Assembly: GCF_003387375.1 (NCBI RefSeq)
Contig: NZ_QUNG01000008.1
Span: forward strand, 62,001-126,000
Source: Marinomonas pollencensis
GTDB lineage: Bacteria; Pseudomonadota; Gammaproteobacteria; Pseudomonadales; Marinomonadaceae
Reading direction: 5' to 3'
DNA: 64,000 nt
Shown here one piece after another: positions 45,121 through 55,369 of the stretch (the stretch's first letter is position 1; every line of letters begins with the position of its first letter). The notes beneath the pieces are model-generated. The model saw nothing but the letters and a program-made list of their open reading frames with translations, did no database searches and had not been told where the DNA came from. Made by a program: the position numbers and the translations under genes.

Positions 45121-46575
45121 ATGAAATTTATTGTTAAGTTTTTCGCTGAAATCACCATTAAAAGTCGTCCTGTACGAAAATCATTTATCAAACAGCTGCG
45201 TCAAAACATAAAGCTAGTGCTAAAACAGCACGATGCGGATGTGGTGGTAGCAGGTAATTGGGATTTCATTGAGGTGTTGTCAGAGCGTGATGAGCTTAGG
45301 GCTGATTTTACTGAAGCACTGTCGAATATAGCTGGCATTGCTCATTTCCAGTTTGTCCGTGAATTTCCGTTGGTGGATTTAGACGGTATTGTGGATCAAG
45401 CGTTAGTCTCCTATGGGGATATTCTTAAAGACGCCGTGTTTGCTGTGCGCGTTAAGCGTGTAGGAAAGGAGCATGGCTTTTCTTCTGTAGAAGCGGAGCG
45501 TTATATTGGTGGCTGCCTTAAAGCAAAGTCTGGTGCCCACAGTGTGCGCCTAAAAGATCCTGATGTGTTGGTGCCAATCGACATTCGTGACGATCGCGTA
45601 TGGATGATTGAGCAACGTGTAGAGGGCTTGGGTGGTTACCCAATTGGCTCTCAAGATTCTGTGTTGTCATTAATGTCAGGCGGCTATGACTCCACCGTCA
45701 GCTCTTACCTCACCATGAGTCGTGGTCTGAAAACCCATTTTTGTTTCTTTAACTTAGGTGGTGATGCCCATGAAATTGGCGTTAAGCAAGTGTCTAACTT
45801 TTTATGGGAAAAGTATGGCTCAGGTTTGAACGTAAAATTTGTTACCGTTCCTTTTGAAGAAGTGGTAGGTGAGATCCTAACTAAGGTAGACAATGCGGAA
45901 ATGGGGGTAATCCTCAAGCGCATGATGTTGCGTGCAGCAACACAAGTGATGGAAGGGGTGAATGCCAAAGCCTTGGTGACAGGAGAAAGTGTTGCCCAGG
46001 TTTCCAGTCAAACCTTGGTCAACCTAAAAGTCATTGATCAAGTCACCGATGAGTTGGTGCTGCGCCCTTTAATCACCACCAATAAGCAAGAAATCATTGA
46101 TAAAGCCATTGAGATTGGAACCGCACCCTTTGCGGCGAGTATGCCGGAGTTTTGTGGTGTTATTTCCGTGAAACCCACCACTCGTGCGAAAATGCACCGT
46201 GTTGAGAAACAAGAAGCCAATTTCGATTTTGCGGTGTTGGATAAAGCCGTAGAAGATATGCGAGTCATGTCGATCCAAAATGTGATGGACGATGTAGAGA
46301 AGCAATATCAAGGGGAAGTGCCTGAAGTGCGCATGCCGGTGGGTAATGAAATCATTATTGATATTCGTCACCCTGACGAAGCCTTGAAGCGTCCACTAAA
46401 AGTCAGTGGTCGACCTGTTAAAGTCATTCCATTTTTTGCATTGGACTCAAAATGGTCTGAGTTAGACGCCGATGTGATGCATTTATTGTATTGCGGTAAA
46501 GGGGTGATGAGCCGCATTCATGCTTCTTATTTGCTGGGTAAAGGCAATAAGAATGTGGGGATTTACCTGCCTTAA
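45121..46575 (+). CDS. thiI: tRNA 4-thiouridine synthase / thiazole synthesis protein ThiI
   Basis: 484 residues from ATG 45121 (MKFIVKFFAEITIKSRPVRK), the family start; the frame continues upstream without similarity. N-terminal ferredoxin-like and THUMP domains (~1-165), PP-loop SLMSGGYDSTVSSYL (~180), FCGVISVKPTT with the partner cysteine, and a C-terminal rhodanese domain with C458 in LLYCGKGVMSRIHA. Long form with rhodanese, as in E. coli; transfers sulfur to U8 of tRNA and for thiamine. Divergent from glnA. Confidence 0.96.
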   Translation: MKFIVKFFAEITIKSRPVRKSFIKQLRQNIKLVLKQHDADVVVAGNWDFIEVLSERDELRADFTEALSNIAGIAHFQFVREFPLVDLDGIVDQALVSYGDILKDAVFAVRVKRVGKEHGFSSVEAERYIGGCLKAKSGAHSVRLKDPDVLVPIDIRDDRVWMIEQRVEGLGGYPIGSQDSVLSLMSGGYDSTVSSYLTMSRGLKTHFCFFNLGGDAHEIGVKQVSNFLWEKYGSGLNVKFVTVPFEEVVGEILTKVDNAEMGVILKRMMLRAATQVMEGVNAKALVTGESVAQVSSQTLVNLKVIDQVTDELVLRPLITTNKQEIIDKAIEIGTAPFAASMPEFCGVISVKPTTRAKMHRVEKQEANFDFAVLDKAVEDMRVMSIQNVMDDVEKQYQGEVPEVRMPVGNEIIIDIRHPDEALKRPLKVSGRPVKVIPFFALDSKWSELDADVMHLLYCGKGVMSRIHASYLLGKGNKNVGIYLP

Positions 46576-46657
46576 TAAAGGCGAGTTGCTGGTCAATTAG
46601 GCTGGCAACAAGAACTGGGTTTTGCGTCATTTGCTGCGCCATAAAAAGGTGGAGTAA

Positions 46658-46720
46658 ATGCCTGAAGAAGATTATTTGTTGACTTTTTTAGTCAGTTTAA
46701 TGGGATCTTCACAAATATAA
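46658..46720 (+). other. 20-codon open frame with strong ribosome site, doubtful
   Basis: GGTGGAG lies 3 nt before ATG 46658; the frame encodes MPEEDYLLTFLVSLMGSSQI and stops at 46720, within the thiI-typA gap. It could be a leader peptide for typA or chance. The remaining gap up to 46835 should carry the typA promoter. Confidence 0.2.
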
Positions 46721-46835
46721 GGGTACAATTGCGCGAATTTTACCCCGTACTGAGATTCAACGCGCTTGAAGAGCATCACTGCTCGCGCCAAGCAGCGATA
46801 CATCTTTTTGCTTACGCTTAATGCAGAGAAATATA

Positions 46836-48656
46836 ATGTCTAATGATATCAATAAGTTACGTAACGTAGCTATTATTGCCCACGTTGACCACGGTAAAAC
46901 AACCTTGGTTGATCAGCTTTTAAGTCAATCTGGTACGCTAGATCGTAAAGACCAAGGTTCAGAACGAATCATGGACTCCAACGACCAAGAAAAAGAGCGT
47001 GGCATCACAATCTTGGCGAAAAACACGTCAATCATGTGGAACGATTACCGTATTAATATCGTAGACACACCTGGACACGCAGACTTCGGTGGTGAAGTAG
47101 AGCGCGTATTGTCCATGGTAGATTCTGTATTGTTGTTGGTAGACGCAGTAGATGGCCCTATGCCACAAACGCGTTTCGTAACATCAAAAGCATTTGAGCG
47201 TGGTTTGCGTCCAATCGTTGTTATCAACAAAATTGACCGCCCAGGCGCGCGTCCTGATTGGGTAATGGATCAAGTTTTTGACTTGTTCGATAGCCTAGGC
47301 GCCACTGAAGAGCAGCTTGATTTCCCTGTTATCTACGCTTCTGCAATCAATGGTATTTCTGGTAACGATCCAGAAGCTATGGCAGAAGACATGACGCCGC
47401 TTTACCAAATGATCGTCGACAGCGTGCCAGTGCCTGATGTTGATCCAGAAGGCATGTTCCAAATGCAGGTTTCTGCATTGGATTACGATGCTTATGTTGG
47501 TGTTATCGGTATCGGCCGTATCACACGCGGTAGCTTGTCTCCAAACCAGCAAGTAGTGATCAAATCTTCTGATGGTAAAGAGCGTAAAGGTAAAGTCCTA
47601 AACGTGAAGGGCTACCACGGTCTACAACGTGTAGACACAGAAAAAGCGTCTGCTGGTGATATCGTTTGTATTAATGGTATCGACGGTCTAAGCATCTCTG
47701 ACACCTTGTGTAACCCAGAGTGCGTAGAAGCATTGCCAGTATTGACTGTTGATGAGCCTACAGTAAGCATGACATTCATGGTGAACGATTCTCCGTTCGC
47801 TGGTAAAGAAGGTAAGTATGTTACTTCTCGTAACATCAAAGACCGTCTAGACCAAGAGTTGATCCACAACGTAGCATTGCGCGTTGAGCAAGGTGATACG
47901 CCTGATAAATTTAAAGTTTCCGGTCGTGGTGAGCTTCACCTTTCTGTATTGATCGAAAACATGCGTCGTGAAGGTTTTGAGCTGGGTGTGTCTCGTCCTG
48001 AAGTAGTTCAAAAAGAAGTTGACGGCAAAATCCAAGAGCCATACGAACAAGTGGTTATCGACGTTGAAGAGCAGCATCAAGGTTCTATCATGGAAGAGCT
48101 TGGCTTGCGTAAAGCTGAGTTAACTAACATGGAACCAGATGGTAAAGGCCGTGTACGCCTTGAGTTCATCGCGCCATCTCGTGGCTTGATCGGTTTCCGT
48201 GGCTTGTTCCTAACCTTGACTTCCGGTTCTGGTATCATGACTAGCGTCTTTGACCACTACGGTCCAGTTAAAGAAGGTGATGTTAGCAGTCGTCAAAACG
48301 GTGTACTAGTGAGTATGTTGACGGGTAAAACAGCCGCGTACGCTTTGTTTAACCTACAAAGTCGTGGTCGTATGTTCCTAGGCCATGCGGTAGATATCTA
48401 CGAAGGTCAAATCATCGGTATTCACTCACGTGACAACGACTTAGCCGTTAACCCTGTAAAAGGTAAGCAGCTAACTAACGTACGTGCTTCTGGTACGGAT
48501 GAAGCCTTGACGTTGACGCCACCAATCAAGCACACGCTTGAGCAAGCGCTTGAGTTTATCGAAGACGATGAGTTGGTAGAAGTAACACCAGAAAGCATCC
48601 GTGTTCGTAAGAAACTATTGACTGAAAACGAGCGTAAACGCGCTGGTCGTAAGTAA
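46836..48656 (+). CDS. typA: Ribosome-associated GTPase TypA/BipA
   Basis: 606 residues from ATG 46836 ([20 protein letters not shown]), GAGA upstream; an in-frame ATG five codons earlier is less well placed. G1 [11 protein letters not shown]3 [12 protein letters not shown]4 NKIDR; domains II-V as in EF-G-like factors, plus the BipA C-terminal domain ([20 protein letters not shown]). Binds 70S ribosomes and assists 50S assembly, especially in cold. Codons are biased to GGT/CGT more than in neighbours, suggesting high expression. Confidence 0.97.
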   Translation: MSNDINKLRNVAIIAHVDHGKTTLVDQLLSQSGTLDRKDQGSERIMDSNDQEKERGITILAKNTSIMWNDYRINIVDTPGHADFGGEVERVLSMVDSVLLLVDAVDGPMPQTRFVTSKAFERGLRPIVVINKIDRPGARPDWVMDQVFDLFDSLGATEEQLDFPVIYASAINGISGNDPEAMAEDMTPLYQMIVDSVPVPDVDPEGMFQMQVSALDYDAYVGVIGIGRITRGSLSPNQQVVIKSSDGKERKGKVLNVKGYHGLQRVDTEKASAGDIVCINGIDGLSISDTLCNPECVEALPVLTVDEPTVSMTFMVNDSPFAGKEGKYVTSRNIKDRLDQELIHNVALRVEQGDTPDKFKVSGRGELHLSVLIENMRREGFELGVSRPEVVQKEVDGKIQEPYEQVVIDVEEQHQGSIMEELGLRKAELTNMEPDGKGRVRLEFIAPSRGLIGFRGLFLTLTSGSGIMTSVFDHYGPVKEGDVSSRQNGVLVSMLTGKTAAYALFNLQSRGRMFLGHAVDIYEGQIIGIHSRDNDLAVNPVKGKQLTNVRASGTDEALTLTPPIKHTLEQALEFIEDDELVEVTPESIRVRKKLLTENERKRAGRK

Positions 48657-48746
48657 GAAATAGCGATTCTTTAATAAGCGACTCGTCAGAGTGGTTTAAA
48701 AGAGCAGCAGCAAATGGAGCCACGCAAGTGGTTTCGTGAGCGACAT

Positions 48747-48771
48747 AAGCGCCTTCGGGCGCTTTTGTTTT
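48747..48771 (+). terminator. typA terminator
   Basis: AAGCGCC-TTCG-GGCGCTT, a UUCG tetraloop hairpin followed by TTGTTTTTT, 91 bp past typA. Confidence 0.88.
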
Positions 48772-48863
48772 TTCTGGGGGATGAGTTGTCCTCTAAAGTA
48801 GCGCAGCGCGCTCTTAAATAGCCATAAGCATAGAAAAACACAGCGCATTCAAAAGGAGTAGCC

Positions 48864-49298
48864 ATGAAAGTATTAGTGCAGCGAGCTTTAAATGCCAGCG
48901 TCTCAGTAGATGGTGAGGTGATCGGCGCCATCGATCATGGACAGCTAGTCTTGGTAGGCATTGAAAGAGGTGATACGGAGCAAGATGTGCAGCGCCTAGC
49001 GGATAAGCTGCTAAAGTACCGTATGTTTTCTGATCAAGATGGGAAGATGAATTTAAATGTCCAGCAAGCCTCTGGTGGTGTTTTGTTGGTGTCTCAATTT
49101 ACCCTCGCGGCCGACACCAAAAAAGGCCTTCGCCCAGGCTTTTCCACAGCTGCCATTCCTGCGGAAGGCGAGCGTTTATTTAATGACTTTGTGGATAAGG
49201 TTCGAGCTCAGTACGCCCAGGTTGAGACAGGCCGCTTCGGTGCTGACATGCAGGTATCCTTCACCAATGATGGTCCCGTTACTTTTATGCTGGATTAA
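48864..49298 (+). CDS. dtd: D-aminoacyl-tRNA deacylase
   Basis: 144 residues, usual DTD length. Active-site SQFTLAAD (SQxT) and the chirality-proofreading Gly-cisPro in NDGPVTFML. Hydrolyses D-aminoacyl-tRNA and glycyl-tRNA(Ala). AGGAG box before ATG 48864. Convergent with tatC; a shared terminator lies between. Confidence 0.95.
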   Translation: MKVLVQRALNASVSVDGEVIGAIDHGQLVLVGIERGDTEQDVQRLADKLLKYRMFSDQDGKMNLNVQQASGGVLLVSQFTLAADTKKGLRPGFSTAAIPAEGERLFNDFVDKVRAQYAQVETGRFGADMQVSFTNDGPVTFMLD

Positions 49299-49350
49299 AT
49301 GGTTTTATGCTCGATTAGGTGTCTATCGGCAAGAATAAACAGGGCAAAAA

Positions 49351-49378
49351 AAAGCGGCTGTGGAAAACTCGCCGCTTT
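49351..49378. terminator. Bidirectional terminator dtd / tatC
   Basis: AAAGCGGC and GCCGCTTT, a perfect 8-bp stem with a 12-nt loop, preceded by an A-run that serves as the T-run for the minus-strand tat operon. Confidence 0.82.
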
Positions 49379-49410
49379 ATTAACAAACCGATTATTGTCT
49401 TATCTTGCGA

Positions 49411-50169
49411 TTAACTTGCCTCAGGAGCTTCCTCAGCGCTCTCTTCTTCTCTTTTTACGGTTCTTCCAGCCAGCAAGCCTAATTCAAAAAGCATCCACAT
49501 AGGGATGGCGAGAAGCGTTTGTGAGAAGATATCGGGCGGTGTGATTAGCATCCCGATAACAAAGCAGCCGAGAAAAACATAAGGGCGTTTCTTTGATAGG
49601 GTTGCCACGGTTGTCACCCCAGCTTTTACCAATAAATAAGTCGCCACAGGAATTTCAAACGTCACCCCAAAGGCAAAGAAGAGCTTTAAGACAAAGTTCA
49701 GGTAATTGTTGATGTCCGTCATAACGGTCACATCACCAGGTCCGACTGTGGTAAAAAAGCCGAAAATCAGTGGCAGTACCACGTAATAGGCGAACAGAAC
49801 GCCGCCGTAAAACAAAAGGATACTGGAGATAAGCAACGGAATGGCGATTTGCTTTTCGTTTTTATACAAGGCTGGGGCAATGAAGGACCAAGCTTGATAT
49901 AGGGTATAAGGTATCGACAGCAAGACGGAAATGGCAAACGTCAGTTTTAATGGGGCTAAGAAAGGTGAGGCGACTTCGGTGGCGATCAGGGAGCTGCCTT
50001 TGGGGAGCAGCATTCTTAGCGGTTCAGACACTATCATATAGAGTTCATTGGCGTAGAAATACAAGCCAATAAAGATGACTAAAATTGCCAAGACAGATTT
50101 TAATAGTCGGTTTCTTAGTTCTATTAAATGGGCGACAAGTGGTGCCTGCGCAGAAGAATCAGTACTCAT
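49411..50169 (-). CDS. tatC: Twin-arginine translocase TatC
   Basis: 252 residues from ATG 50169 (MSTDSSAQAPLVAHLIELRN); a TTG three codons earlier is possible. Six TM helices; TatC motifs HLIELRNRLLKS near the N-terminus and YQAWSFIAPALYKNEK. Receptor for RR signal peptides. Last gene of the tatABC group on the minus strand; acidic C-terminal tail. Confidence 0.95.
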   Translation of the reverse strand: MSTDSSAQAPLVAHLIELRNRLLKSVLAILVIFIGLYFYANELYMIVSEPLRMLLPKGSSLIATEVASPFLAPLKLTFAISVLLSIPYTLYQAWSFIAPALYKNEKQIAIPLLISSILLFYGGVLFAYYVVLPLIFGFFTTVGPGDVTVMTDINNYLNFVLKLFFAFGVTFEIPVATYLLVKAGVTTVATLSKKRPYVFLGCFVIGMLITPPDIFSQTLLAIPMWMLFELGLLAGRTVKREEESAEEAPEAS

Positions 50170-50190
50170 AGTTAACAATCTACCAATAAA

Positions 50191-50631
50191 TTAAGAGCGA
50201 GATGTTTCAGCCGTGCTGTCTGATGTGCCTGTTGTTGCCGTGCTGGCGGCCATCGTCGTTGGCGCCTCTGGGGCTAGGTTATTGGCCTGTTCAATGCTTT
50301 TTGATGAGGCAGGGCTGGAGTGCTCTGGGTTTGCTTGTTGATGTTGTTCGCCGCTTTGCTTAGCCAACGCAGATTCTGGTAAAGGCGTGATCATGTTTTG
50401 AATGTCATTGCCTTCTTTCATAATGCGCTGATTGGTCTGGCTGATTTTCTGCTGCAATTCTTCTTGGTCTAGCTGGGCGTTAATTTCACGCTGCACAGAG
50501 CTAATCGAGCGGCGTATTTTACGCACCCAAAGACCGGCGGTTTTGGCCGCAGTAGGAAGGCGTTCTGGGCCCAGAATAATCAAGGCCACAACGAAAACAA
50601 CAAGCAGTTCTGAGAAGCCAATATCGAACAC
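50191..50631 (-). CDS. tatB: Twin-arginine translocase TatB
   Basis: 146 residues from GTG 50631, three bases after the tatA stop, so translation is coupled. N-terminal TM with MFDIGFSELLVVFVVALIIL and GPERLPTAA, amphipathic helix, then a long Ser/Thr/Ala-rich tail from ~75 on (PASSKSIEQANNLAPEAPTT and beyond), typical of TatB and poorly conserved. Confidence 0.92.
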   Translation of the reverse strand: MFDIGFSELLVVFVVALIILGPERLPTAAKTAGLWVRKIRRSISSVQREINAQLDQEELQQKISQTNQRIMKEGNDIQNMITPLPESALAKQSGEQHQQANPEHSSPASSKSIEQANNLAPEAPTTMAASTATTGTSDSTAETSRS

Positions 50632-50634
50632 AGA

Positions 50635-50853
50635 TTAAACGCTCTTGTCGTCTTTTTTAGATTCAGAATCAATGACTTTGTTTTGCGCCATGTTTGATTC
50701 TTCGCTCTCATCTTCTTTGTTAACGGCTTCTTTAAAGCCTTTTACGGCACCGCCTAAATCACCACCAAGGTTTTTTAATTTTTTAGTGCCGAAAATAAGA
50801 ACAAGGATAGCCAAAACAATAAGTAACTGCCAAATACTGATACCACCTAACAT
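50635..50853 (-). CDS. tatA: Twin-arginine translocase TatA
   Basis: 72 residues from ATG 50853 with AGGAG 8 nt upstream; a TTG two codons earlier is disfavoured. N-terminal [28 protein letters not shown] hinge, amphipathic helix [15 protein letters not shown], charged tail. Pore-forming subunit that assembles on TatBC. Confidence 0.95.
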   Translation of the reverse strand: MLGGISIWQLLIVLAILVLIFGTKKLKNLGGDLGGAVKGFKEAVNKEDESEESNMAQNKVIDSESKKDDKSV

Positions 50854-50864
50854 CTTCAATACTC

Positions 50865-51197
50865 CTATTTAGAGCGATTCGCCTTCTCTTCTAATCCTGA
50901 TAAATCGAAGCGACGCGCTAATTCATTTAAAACGTCATCCGGACCTAAATCAAGGTGGGATAGCATAACCAGTGTATGAAACCATAAATCTGCTGTTTCA
51001 TTAATTAGCTCTGATTTGTCTTGTGACGTCAGAGCGTCTTTAGCAGCGATAATAGTTTCGGTACTTTCTTCGCCTACTTTCTCAAGAATTTTGTTTAACC
51101 CTTTTGCGTGCAGGCTAGCAACATAAGAGGAATCTGCCGCTGCCGTTTTACGTTGTTCTAGAGTGGCAGCGAGTTCAGCTAATACATCAATCTTCAT
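50865..51197 (-). CDS. hisE: Phosphoribosyl-ATP pyrophosphatase
   Basis: 110 residues of the MazG-like all-alpha HisE fold: [16 protein letters not shown] and [16 protein letters not shown] carry the metal-binding acidic residues. Second step of histidine synthesis. In Pseudomonas hisI precedes hisE between ubiB and tatA; here hisI is absent and hisE stands alone, 11 bp before tatA. Confidence 0.93.
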   Translation of the reverse strand: MKIDVLAELAATLEQRKTAAADSSYVASLHAKGLNKILEKVGEESTETIIAAKDALTSQDKSELINETADLWFHTLVMLSHLDLGPDDVLNELARRFDLSGLEEKANRSK

Positions 51198-51213
51198 TAT
51201 AATCTCACGAATG

Positions 51214-52857
51214 TTACGGTTTTAATATCAATAAGTATAGACCAACAATAAACAGCGAAATGCTTAACATGTCAGCGCTTTGCAAGTGTTTTAACGCCTC
51301 AGGGTTGATCGTCAACCAGGCGGTTCCAAGGCTGACCAGCCCCAATAATCGGAACGGTAAGCCGCGGCGTGTCTTCTTCACCTCTTTGCTTAACTCAACA
51401 ATAGCGGCGGTGTGGCTTTGCATACGTTCTTCTTGGTGCGAGGCTTGGCTTAGGGCGGAGAAGATCAAATTAGGGATCTTCGGCATTTGGCCTGCCCATT
51501 CAGGAGCTTGTTTACGCACCTCCTCAAATAAACGCTTCGGTCCAACTTGCTGGTGCATCCAGCGTTCTAGGAAGGGCTTGGCAGTGACCCACAAGTCTAA
51601 ATCAGGGTACAACTGACGTCCTAACCCTTCGATATTGAGCAGTGTTTTTTCAAGCAAAACCAACTGTGGTTGGACTTCCATATTAAAGCGACGCGCGGTT
51701 TGAAATAAGCCAATCAATACCTGACCAAATGAAATGTCTTTCAGAGGCTTAGCAAACATGGGCTCACAAACGCTGCGAATCGCGGATTCAAAAGCGTGCA
51801 CAGGGGTTTCTTTTGGCACCCAGCCACTTTCCACATGAAGCTCTGCAACCAAGCGGTAATCGCGCTGGAAAAAGGCCAATAGGTTACGCGCTAGGTAGTT
51901 TTTGTCTGCATCATCTAAGCTGCCCATAATGGCGCAATCGATTGCTATGTACTTAGGCTTTTCAGGGTTGGAAACATCCACAAAGATATTGCCAGGGTGC
52001 ATATCGGCATGGAAAAAACTGTGTGAGAAAACCTGGGTAAAGAAAATTTCCACGCCGCGCTCTGCCAAGCACTTCATATTAGTGCCTGCGGCGTTTAAGG
52101 CTTTTATGTCCGCTACCGGAATGCCTGAAATACGCTCCATCACCATGACATTCTTTTGGCAGTAATCCCAATATACTTGAGGGACGTAGAGCAGTTCAGA
52201 GTCCGTAAAGTTACGTTGTAAGAGCCCGGTGTTGGCGGCTTCTTTGGCTAAGTCTAACTCGTCTAATATGGTGTATTCGTAATCGGTAACGACTTCGACA
52301 GGGCGTAAACGACGGCCATCTGAGCTGCTTTTGGCAATAAAGTGCGCCAAGGTATAAAGCAAGCCGATGTCTTGGCGAATGGTTTTCTCAATATTCGGGC
52401 GAATCACCTTTACCACCACCTCTTCACCTGAATGCAAGGTGGCTGTATGCACCTGTGCAATGGAAGCAGAAGCTAGGGGGGTCGCGGAAAATTCAGCAAA
52501 CAGTTCGCTCACCGGGGCTTTTAAGTCGCGCTCGATAATCGCCTGGGCTGTTTTACCTGAAAACGCTGGCACCTTATCTTGCAGTTTGGCCAACTCATCA
52601 GCTATATCGTCGTCCAGTAGGTCGCGGCGAGTAGACAAAATTTGGCCGAATTTGACGAAAATAGGACCCAGTGACTCAAGGGCCAAGCGCAACCGCTCGC
52701 CTCGGTTTTGAATCGCTCGTTTACGGCCTAATTGACACAATAAGCCTAAGGTATAACGTAAATACCAAGGTAATTTATCAAATGGAATTAAAGCATCAAG
52801 GCGAAAGCGCAGCACGGTCAAAATGATGCGCGTTAAACGAAAGGCGCTGGTGAACAT
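51214..52857 (-). CDS. ubiB: Ubiquinone biosynthesis kinase-like protein UbiB
   Basis: 547 residues from ATG 52857. ABC1/ADCK family: KxGQ segment [21 protein letters not shown]-rich loop [27 protein letters not shown] and AIDCAIMG; two C-terminal TM helices (~500-545). ATPase that supports assembly of the ubiquinone complex on the membrane. Starts 1 bp after the ubiE stop; the usual ubiJ between them is missing. Confidence 0.95.
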   Translation of the reverse strand: MFTSAFRLTRIILTVLRFRLDALIPFDKLPWYLRYTLGLLCQLGRKRAIQNRGERLRLALESLGPIFVKFGQILSTRRDLLDDDIADELAKLQDKVPAFSGKTAQAIIERDLKAPVSELFAEFSATPLASASIAQVHTATLHSGEEVVVKVIRPNIEKTIRQDIGLLYTLAHFIAKSSSDGRRLRPVEVVTDYEYTILDELDLAKEAANTGLLQRNFTDSELLYVPQVYWDYCQKNVMVMERISGIPVADIKALNAAGTNMKCLAERGVEIFFTQVFSHSFFHADMHPGNIFVDVSNPEKPKYIAIDCAIMGSLDDADKNYLARNLLAFFQRDYRLVAELHVESGWVPKETPVHAFESAIRSVCEPMFAKPLKDISFGQVLIGLFQTARRFNMEVQPQLVLLEKTLLNIEGLGRQLYPDLDLWVTAKPFLERWMHQQVGPKRLFEEVRKQAPEWAGQMPKIPNLIFSALSQASHQEERMQSHTAAIVELSKEVKKTRRGLPFRLLGLVSLGTAWLTINPEALKHLQSADMLSISLFIVGLYLLILKP

Positions 52858-52858
52858 A

Positions 52859-53614
52859 TTAGAATTTAAATCCTTTATGTAGGGCAACAATGCCGCCAGT
52901 CATATTTTGGTAGCTGGTACGCTCAAAGCCCACTTCATCCATCATGCCTTTCAGGGTTTCTTGGTCTGGGTGCATGCGAATGGATTCTGCTAGGTAACGA
53001 TAGCTTTCGGCATCGTTAGCAATGACTTTGCCCATAAATGGCAATAAGCGGAATGAGTAATGGTCATAAACCTGCGACAACATCTCGGATTCCGGTTTTG
53101 AGAATTCCAACACCAATAAGCGGCCGCCTGGTTTTAGGACACGATACATAGACGCCAAGGCTTTGGATTTGTCGGTAACATTACGCAAGCCAAAGGCGAT
53201 GGTGATGCAATCGAAGGTATTGTCTGGAAAAGGAAGTGCTTCGGCGTTAGCTTGGACAAATTTTACGTTTCCTACTACGCCATGGTTGGCTAATTTATCA
53301 CGACCGACTTTGAGCATGGAGTCGTTGATGTCAGCCAGTATTACTTGTCCTTCGCTGCCGACTAAGCGAGAGAACTTCAGGGTAAGGTCACCTGTTCCGC
53401 CAGCAATATCTAATACTTTGTTGCCTGCTCGGACGCCTGATTGACTAATAGTATGGCGTTTCCACAGACGATGCACACCCCCTGACATTAAGTCGTTCAT
53501 AATGTCGTATTTTGCGGCCACTGAGTGAAAGACATTGGCAACGGCCTGAACTTTCTCGTCGGTAGGGATTTCTTTAAAGCCAAAGTGGGTGGTTTTTTTC
53601 TGATCGTCTTGCAT
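52859..53614 (-). CDS. ubiE: Ubiquinone/menaquinone C-methyltransferase UbiE
   Basis: 251 residues, SAM methyltransferase with [34 protein letters not shown], and [28 protein letters not shown]. Methylates the quinone ring. First gene of ubiE-ubiB-hisE-tatABC on the minus strand; a 202-bp gap upstream without a gene carries its promoter. Confidence 0.96.
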   Translation of the reverse strand: MQDDQKKTTHFGFKEIPTDEKVQAVANVFHSVAAKYDIMNDLMSGGVHRLWKRHTISQSGVRAGNKVLDIAGGTGDLTLKFSRLVGSEGQVILADINDSMLKVGRDKLANHGVVGNVKFVQANAEALPFPDNTFDCITIAFGLRNVTDKSKALASMYRVLKPGGRLLVLEFSKPESEMLSQVYDHYSFRLLPFMGKVIANDAESYRYLAESIRMHPDQETLKGMMDEVGFERTSYQNMTGGIVALHKGFKF

Positions 53615-53816
53615 AAATTACATCATCCTAAGGGCGCCAAGACGCGCCAAATTCTTGAACTGCGGTGCGTACACATTAGTAAAGCATTGTAACTGCCCCG
53701 AGGAGGCTAGGGAAGGTATGAATACGCCTTCTTGGTGTTGGCCTAGAGAGAGGGTCTTAAATGGCCGCCTTTAAGCCTCACCGTGGGAAAAGTCAGTGCC
53801 TCGGATTATGGCATTA

Positions 53817-55349
53817 TTATGTTTCTGGGTTATCCACCATCACCTTGTTACGACCTGCTTCTTTAGCGGAATACAGCTGTTTGTCCGCACGGGAAAAGAA
53901 GGTTTCGTAATTCTCTTGTGTCAGTTCTGCTAAACCAATAGAGACAGTGATGGATACTGGCTCGCCATTAACGTTAAACGGTGCTTTTTCCACTTCTTTA
54001 CGGATCGCTTCAGCACGCTGCTGGGCATCGCTTAGAGGGGTGCCTGGAAACACGATGACAAACTCTTCGCCACCGTAGCGGAATAATAAATCTGATGCTG
54101 CCAGCACATTGCGAATTTGTCTGGGAACCAAGCGCAGTACTTTATCGCCAGCGAGATGCCCCCAGGTATCATTTACTTGTTTGAAAAAGTCGATGTCACA
54201 AATGGCCAGGCTCAAAGGACTGCCGTTGGCAAGCGAGTTGCTGCACAGTGGCAAAATAGTATCTTGGTACGCTGCTCGATTTGGTAAATCGGTGAGGGCG
54301 TCTGTCATGGCTTGGGCTAATTTTTCTTGCAGACTGGTGCGCAATGAAGAGGTGTCTTTTTCCATGCGAGTGACTTTGCTTTTCAGCAAAGAGATGGATT
54401 GAGTCGACATTTTCTCTTGGGCAAGCATTTGCTTACGGTACTGTGCCATGGTGTCAGATATGTTGGCCATGCGCTCATTGATTAATGCTTTTAAACTGTC
54501 CAGATCATCTGCTTGTTGCACTGCGTTGGCCGCTTCTTGAACTTGCTTTTGCATGCTTGTATTCAGGCCTTCACGGCTTTCAGAAAGGCTCTTTTGGCTG
54601 CGGTAACTTTTTACAATGGAGTCATTGATACTGGCCAGTTGTTTATTCAGCTCATTAAGGTAGCTGGTCAAACCTTCTTGGGTGTTACCAATCGCGATCA
54701 TGATCAGGGCGATCAATTCATCGAGAATTTTGGGGAAATCGTTAAAGTTTTTATTTTGCGCTAAGGTGTTTTTCAGCTCAGAAATTTGTTCGTCATAGTC
54801 ACTAGGGAGTGCCAAATTGCTTAGTAACCCGATGAGGGTATGGCGCACTTGTTGTAGCACTTCTTGATTGTTGAGCTTGGTTTTTGCTGGTTGGGCGCGT
54901 TTAAATAAGCGAGCAATGAGGGGGGCTTTTTTAGTTTCTACTTGAGCATTATGAGCAAGACTAGCTTCTATTAAGGCGAGGTATTCTTTGAGTAAGCTGG
55001 GCCAGTGGGGGACGGATTGCCAATGGCTACGAATCGCACTCTCAAACGCATTTTTCTGGCTTTGTGGAACCTGTTGTCCGTGATGATCTAAGATATCGAT
55101 CAGGTCGTGAAGTGTCTCTCTAAAGTGTTTTGCTCGGGTTAGTCTTGCTTCGTCCACTTTAAGCAGCAGAGGCTCCACGTTGTCTAGTATCGCTTGAATT
55201 GCGGTGGCATCTGCCCCTTTGCTAATCTGCAAGCGAATTTGACGAACGGCATGGTCCAACTCAGGGTCGTTCCCCTCAGCTAGTAGACTCGTCCTTGAGA
55301 CTGCTTTACGTAAAGCGTTAACCAGCTGAATTTGAGATGTGTCCGTCAT
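53817..55349 (-). CDS. Diguanylate cyclase with helical N-terminal domain
   Basis: 510 residues. The first ~340 are predicted all-helical without TM, including coiled coils (~215-345, e.g. SLLKSKVTRMEKDTSSLRTS). The C-terminal GGDEF domain (~345-505) has LFRYGGEEFVIVFPG and DIDFFKQVNDTWGHLAG; the inhibitory-site position reads AASD, lacking the arginine. Cytosolic c-di-GMP synthase; signal unknown. Same strand as dsbA, 20 bp apart, so possibly cotranscribed with it. Confidence 0.93.
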   Translation of the reverse strand: MTDTSQIQLVNALRKAVSRTSLLAEGNDPELDHAVRQIRLQISKGADATAIQAILDNVEPLLLKVDEARLTRAKHFRETLHDLIDILDHHGQQVPQSQKNAFESAIRSHWQSVPHWPSLLKEYLALIEASLAHNAQVETKKAPLIARLFKRAQPAKTKLNNQEVLQQVRHTLIGLLSNLALPSDYDEQISELKNTLAQNKNFNDFPKILDELIALIMIAIGNTQEGLTSYLNELNKQLASINDSIVKSYRSQKSLSESREGLNTSMQKQVQEAANAVQQADDLDSLKALINERMANISDTMAQYRKQMLAQEKMSTQSISLLKSKVTRMEKDTSSLRTSLQEKLAQAMTDALTDLPNRAAYQDTILPLCSNSLANGSPLSLAICDIDFFKQVNDTWGHLAGDKVLRLVPRQIRNVLAASDLLFRYGGEEFVIVFPGTPLSDAQQRAEAIRKEVEKAPFNVNGEPVSITVSIGLAELTQENYETFFSRADKQLYSAKEAGRNKVMVDNPET

Positions 55350-55369
55350 GGAGCCTCACATACTAATAA

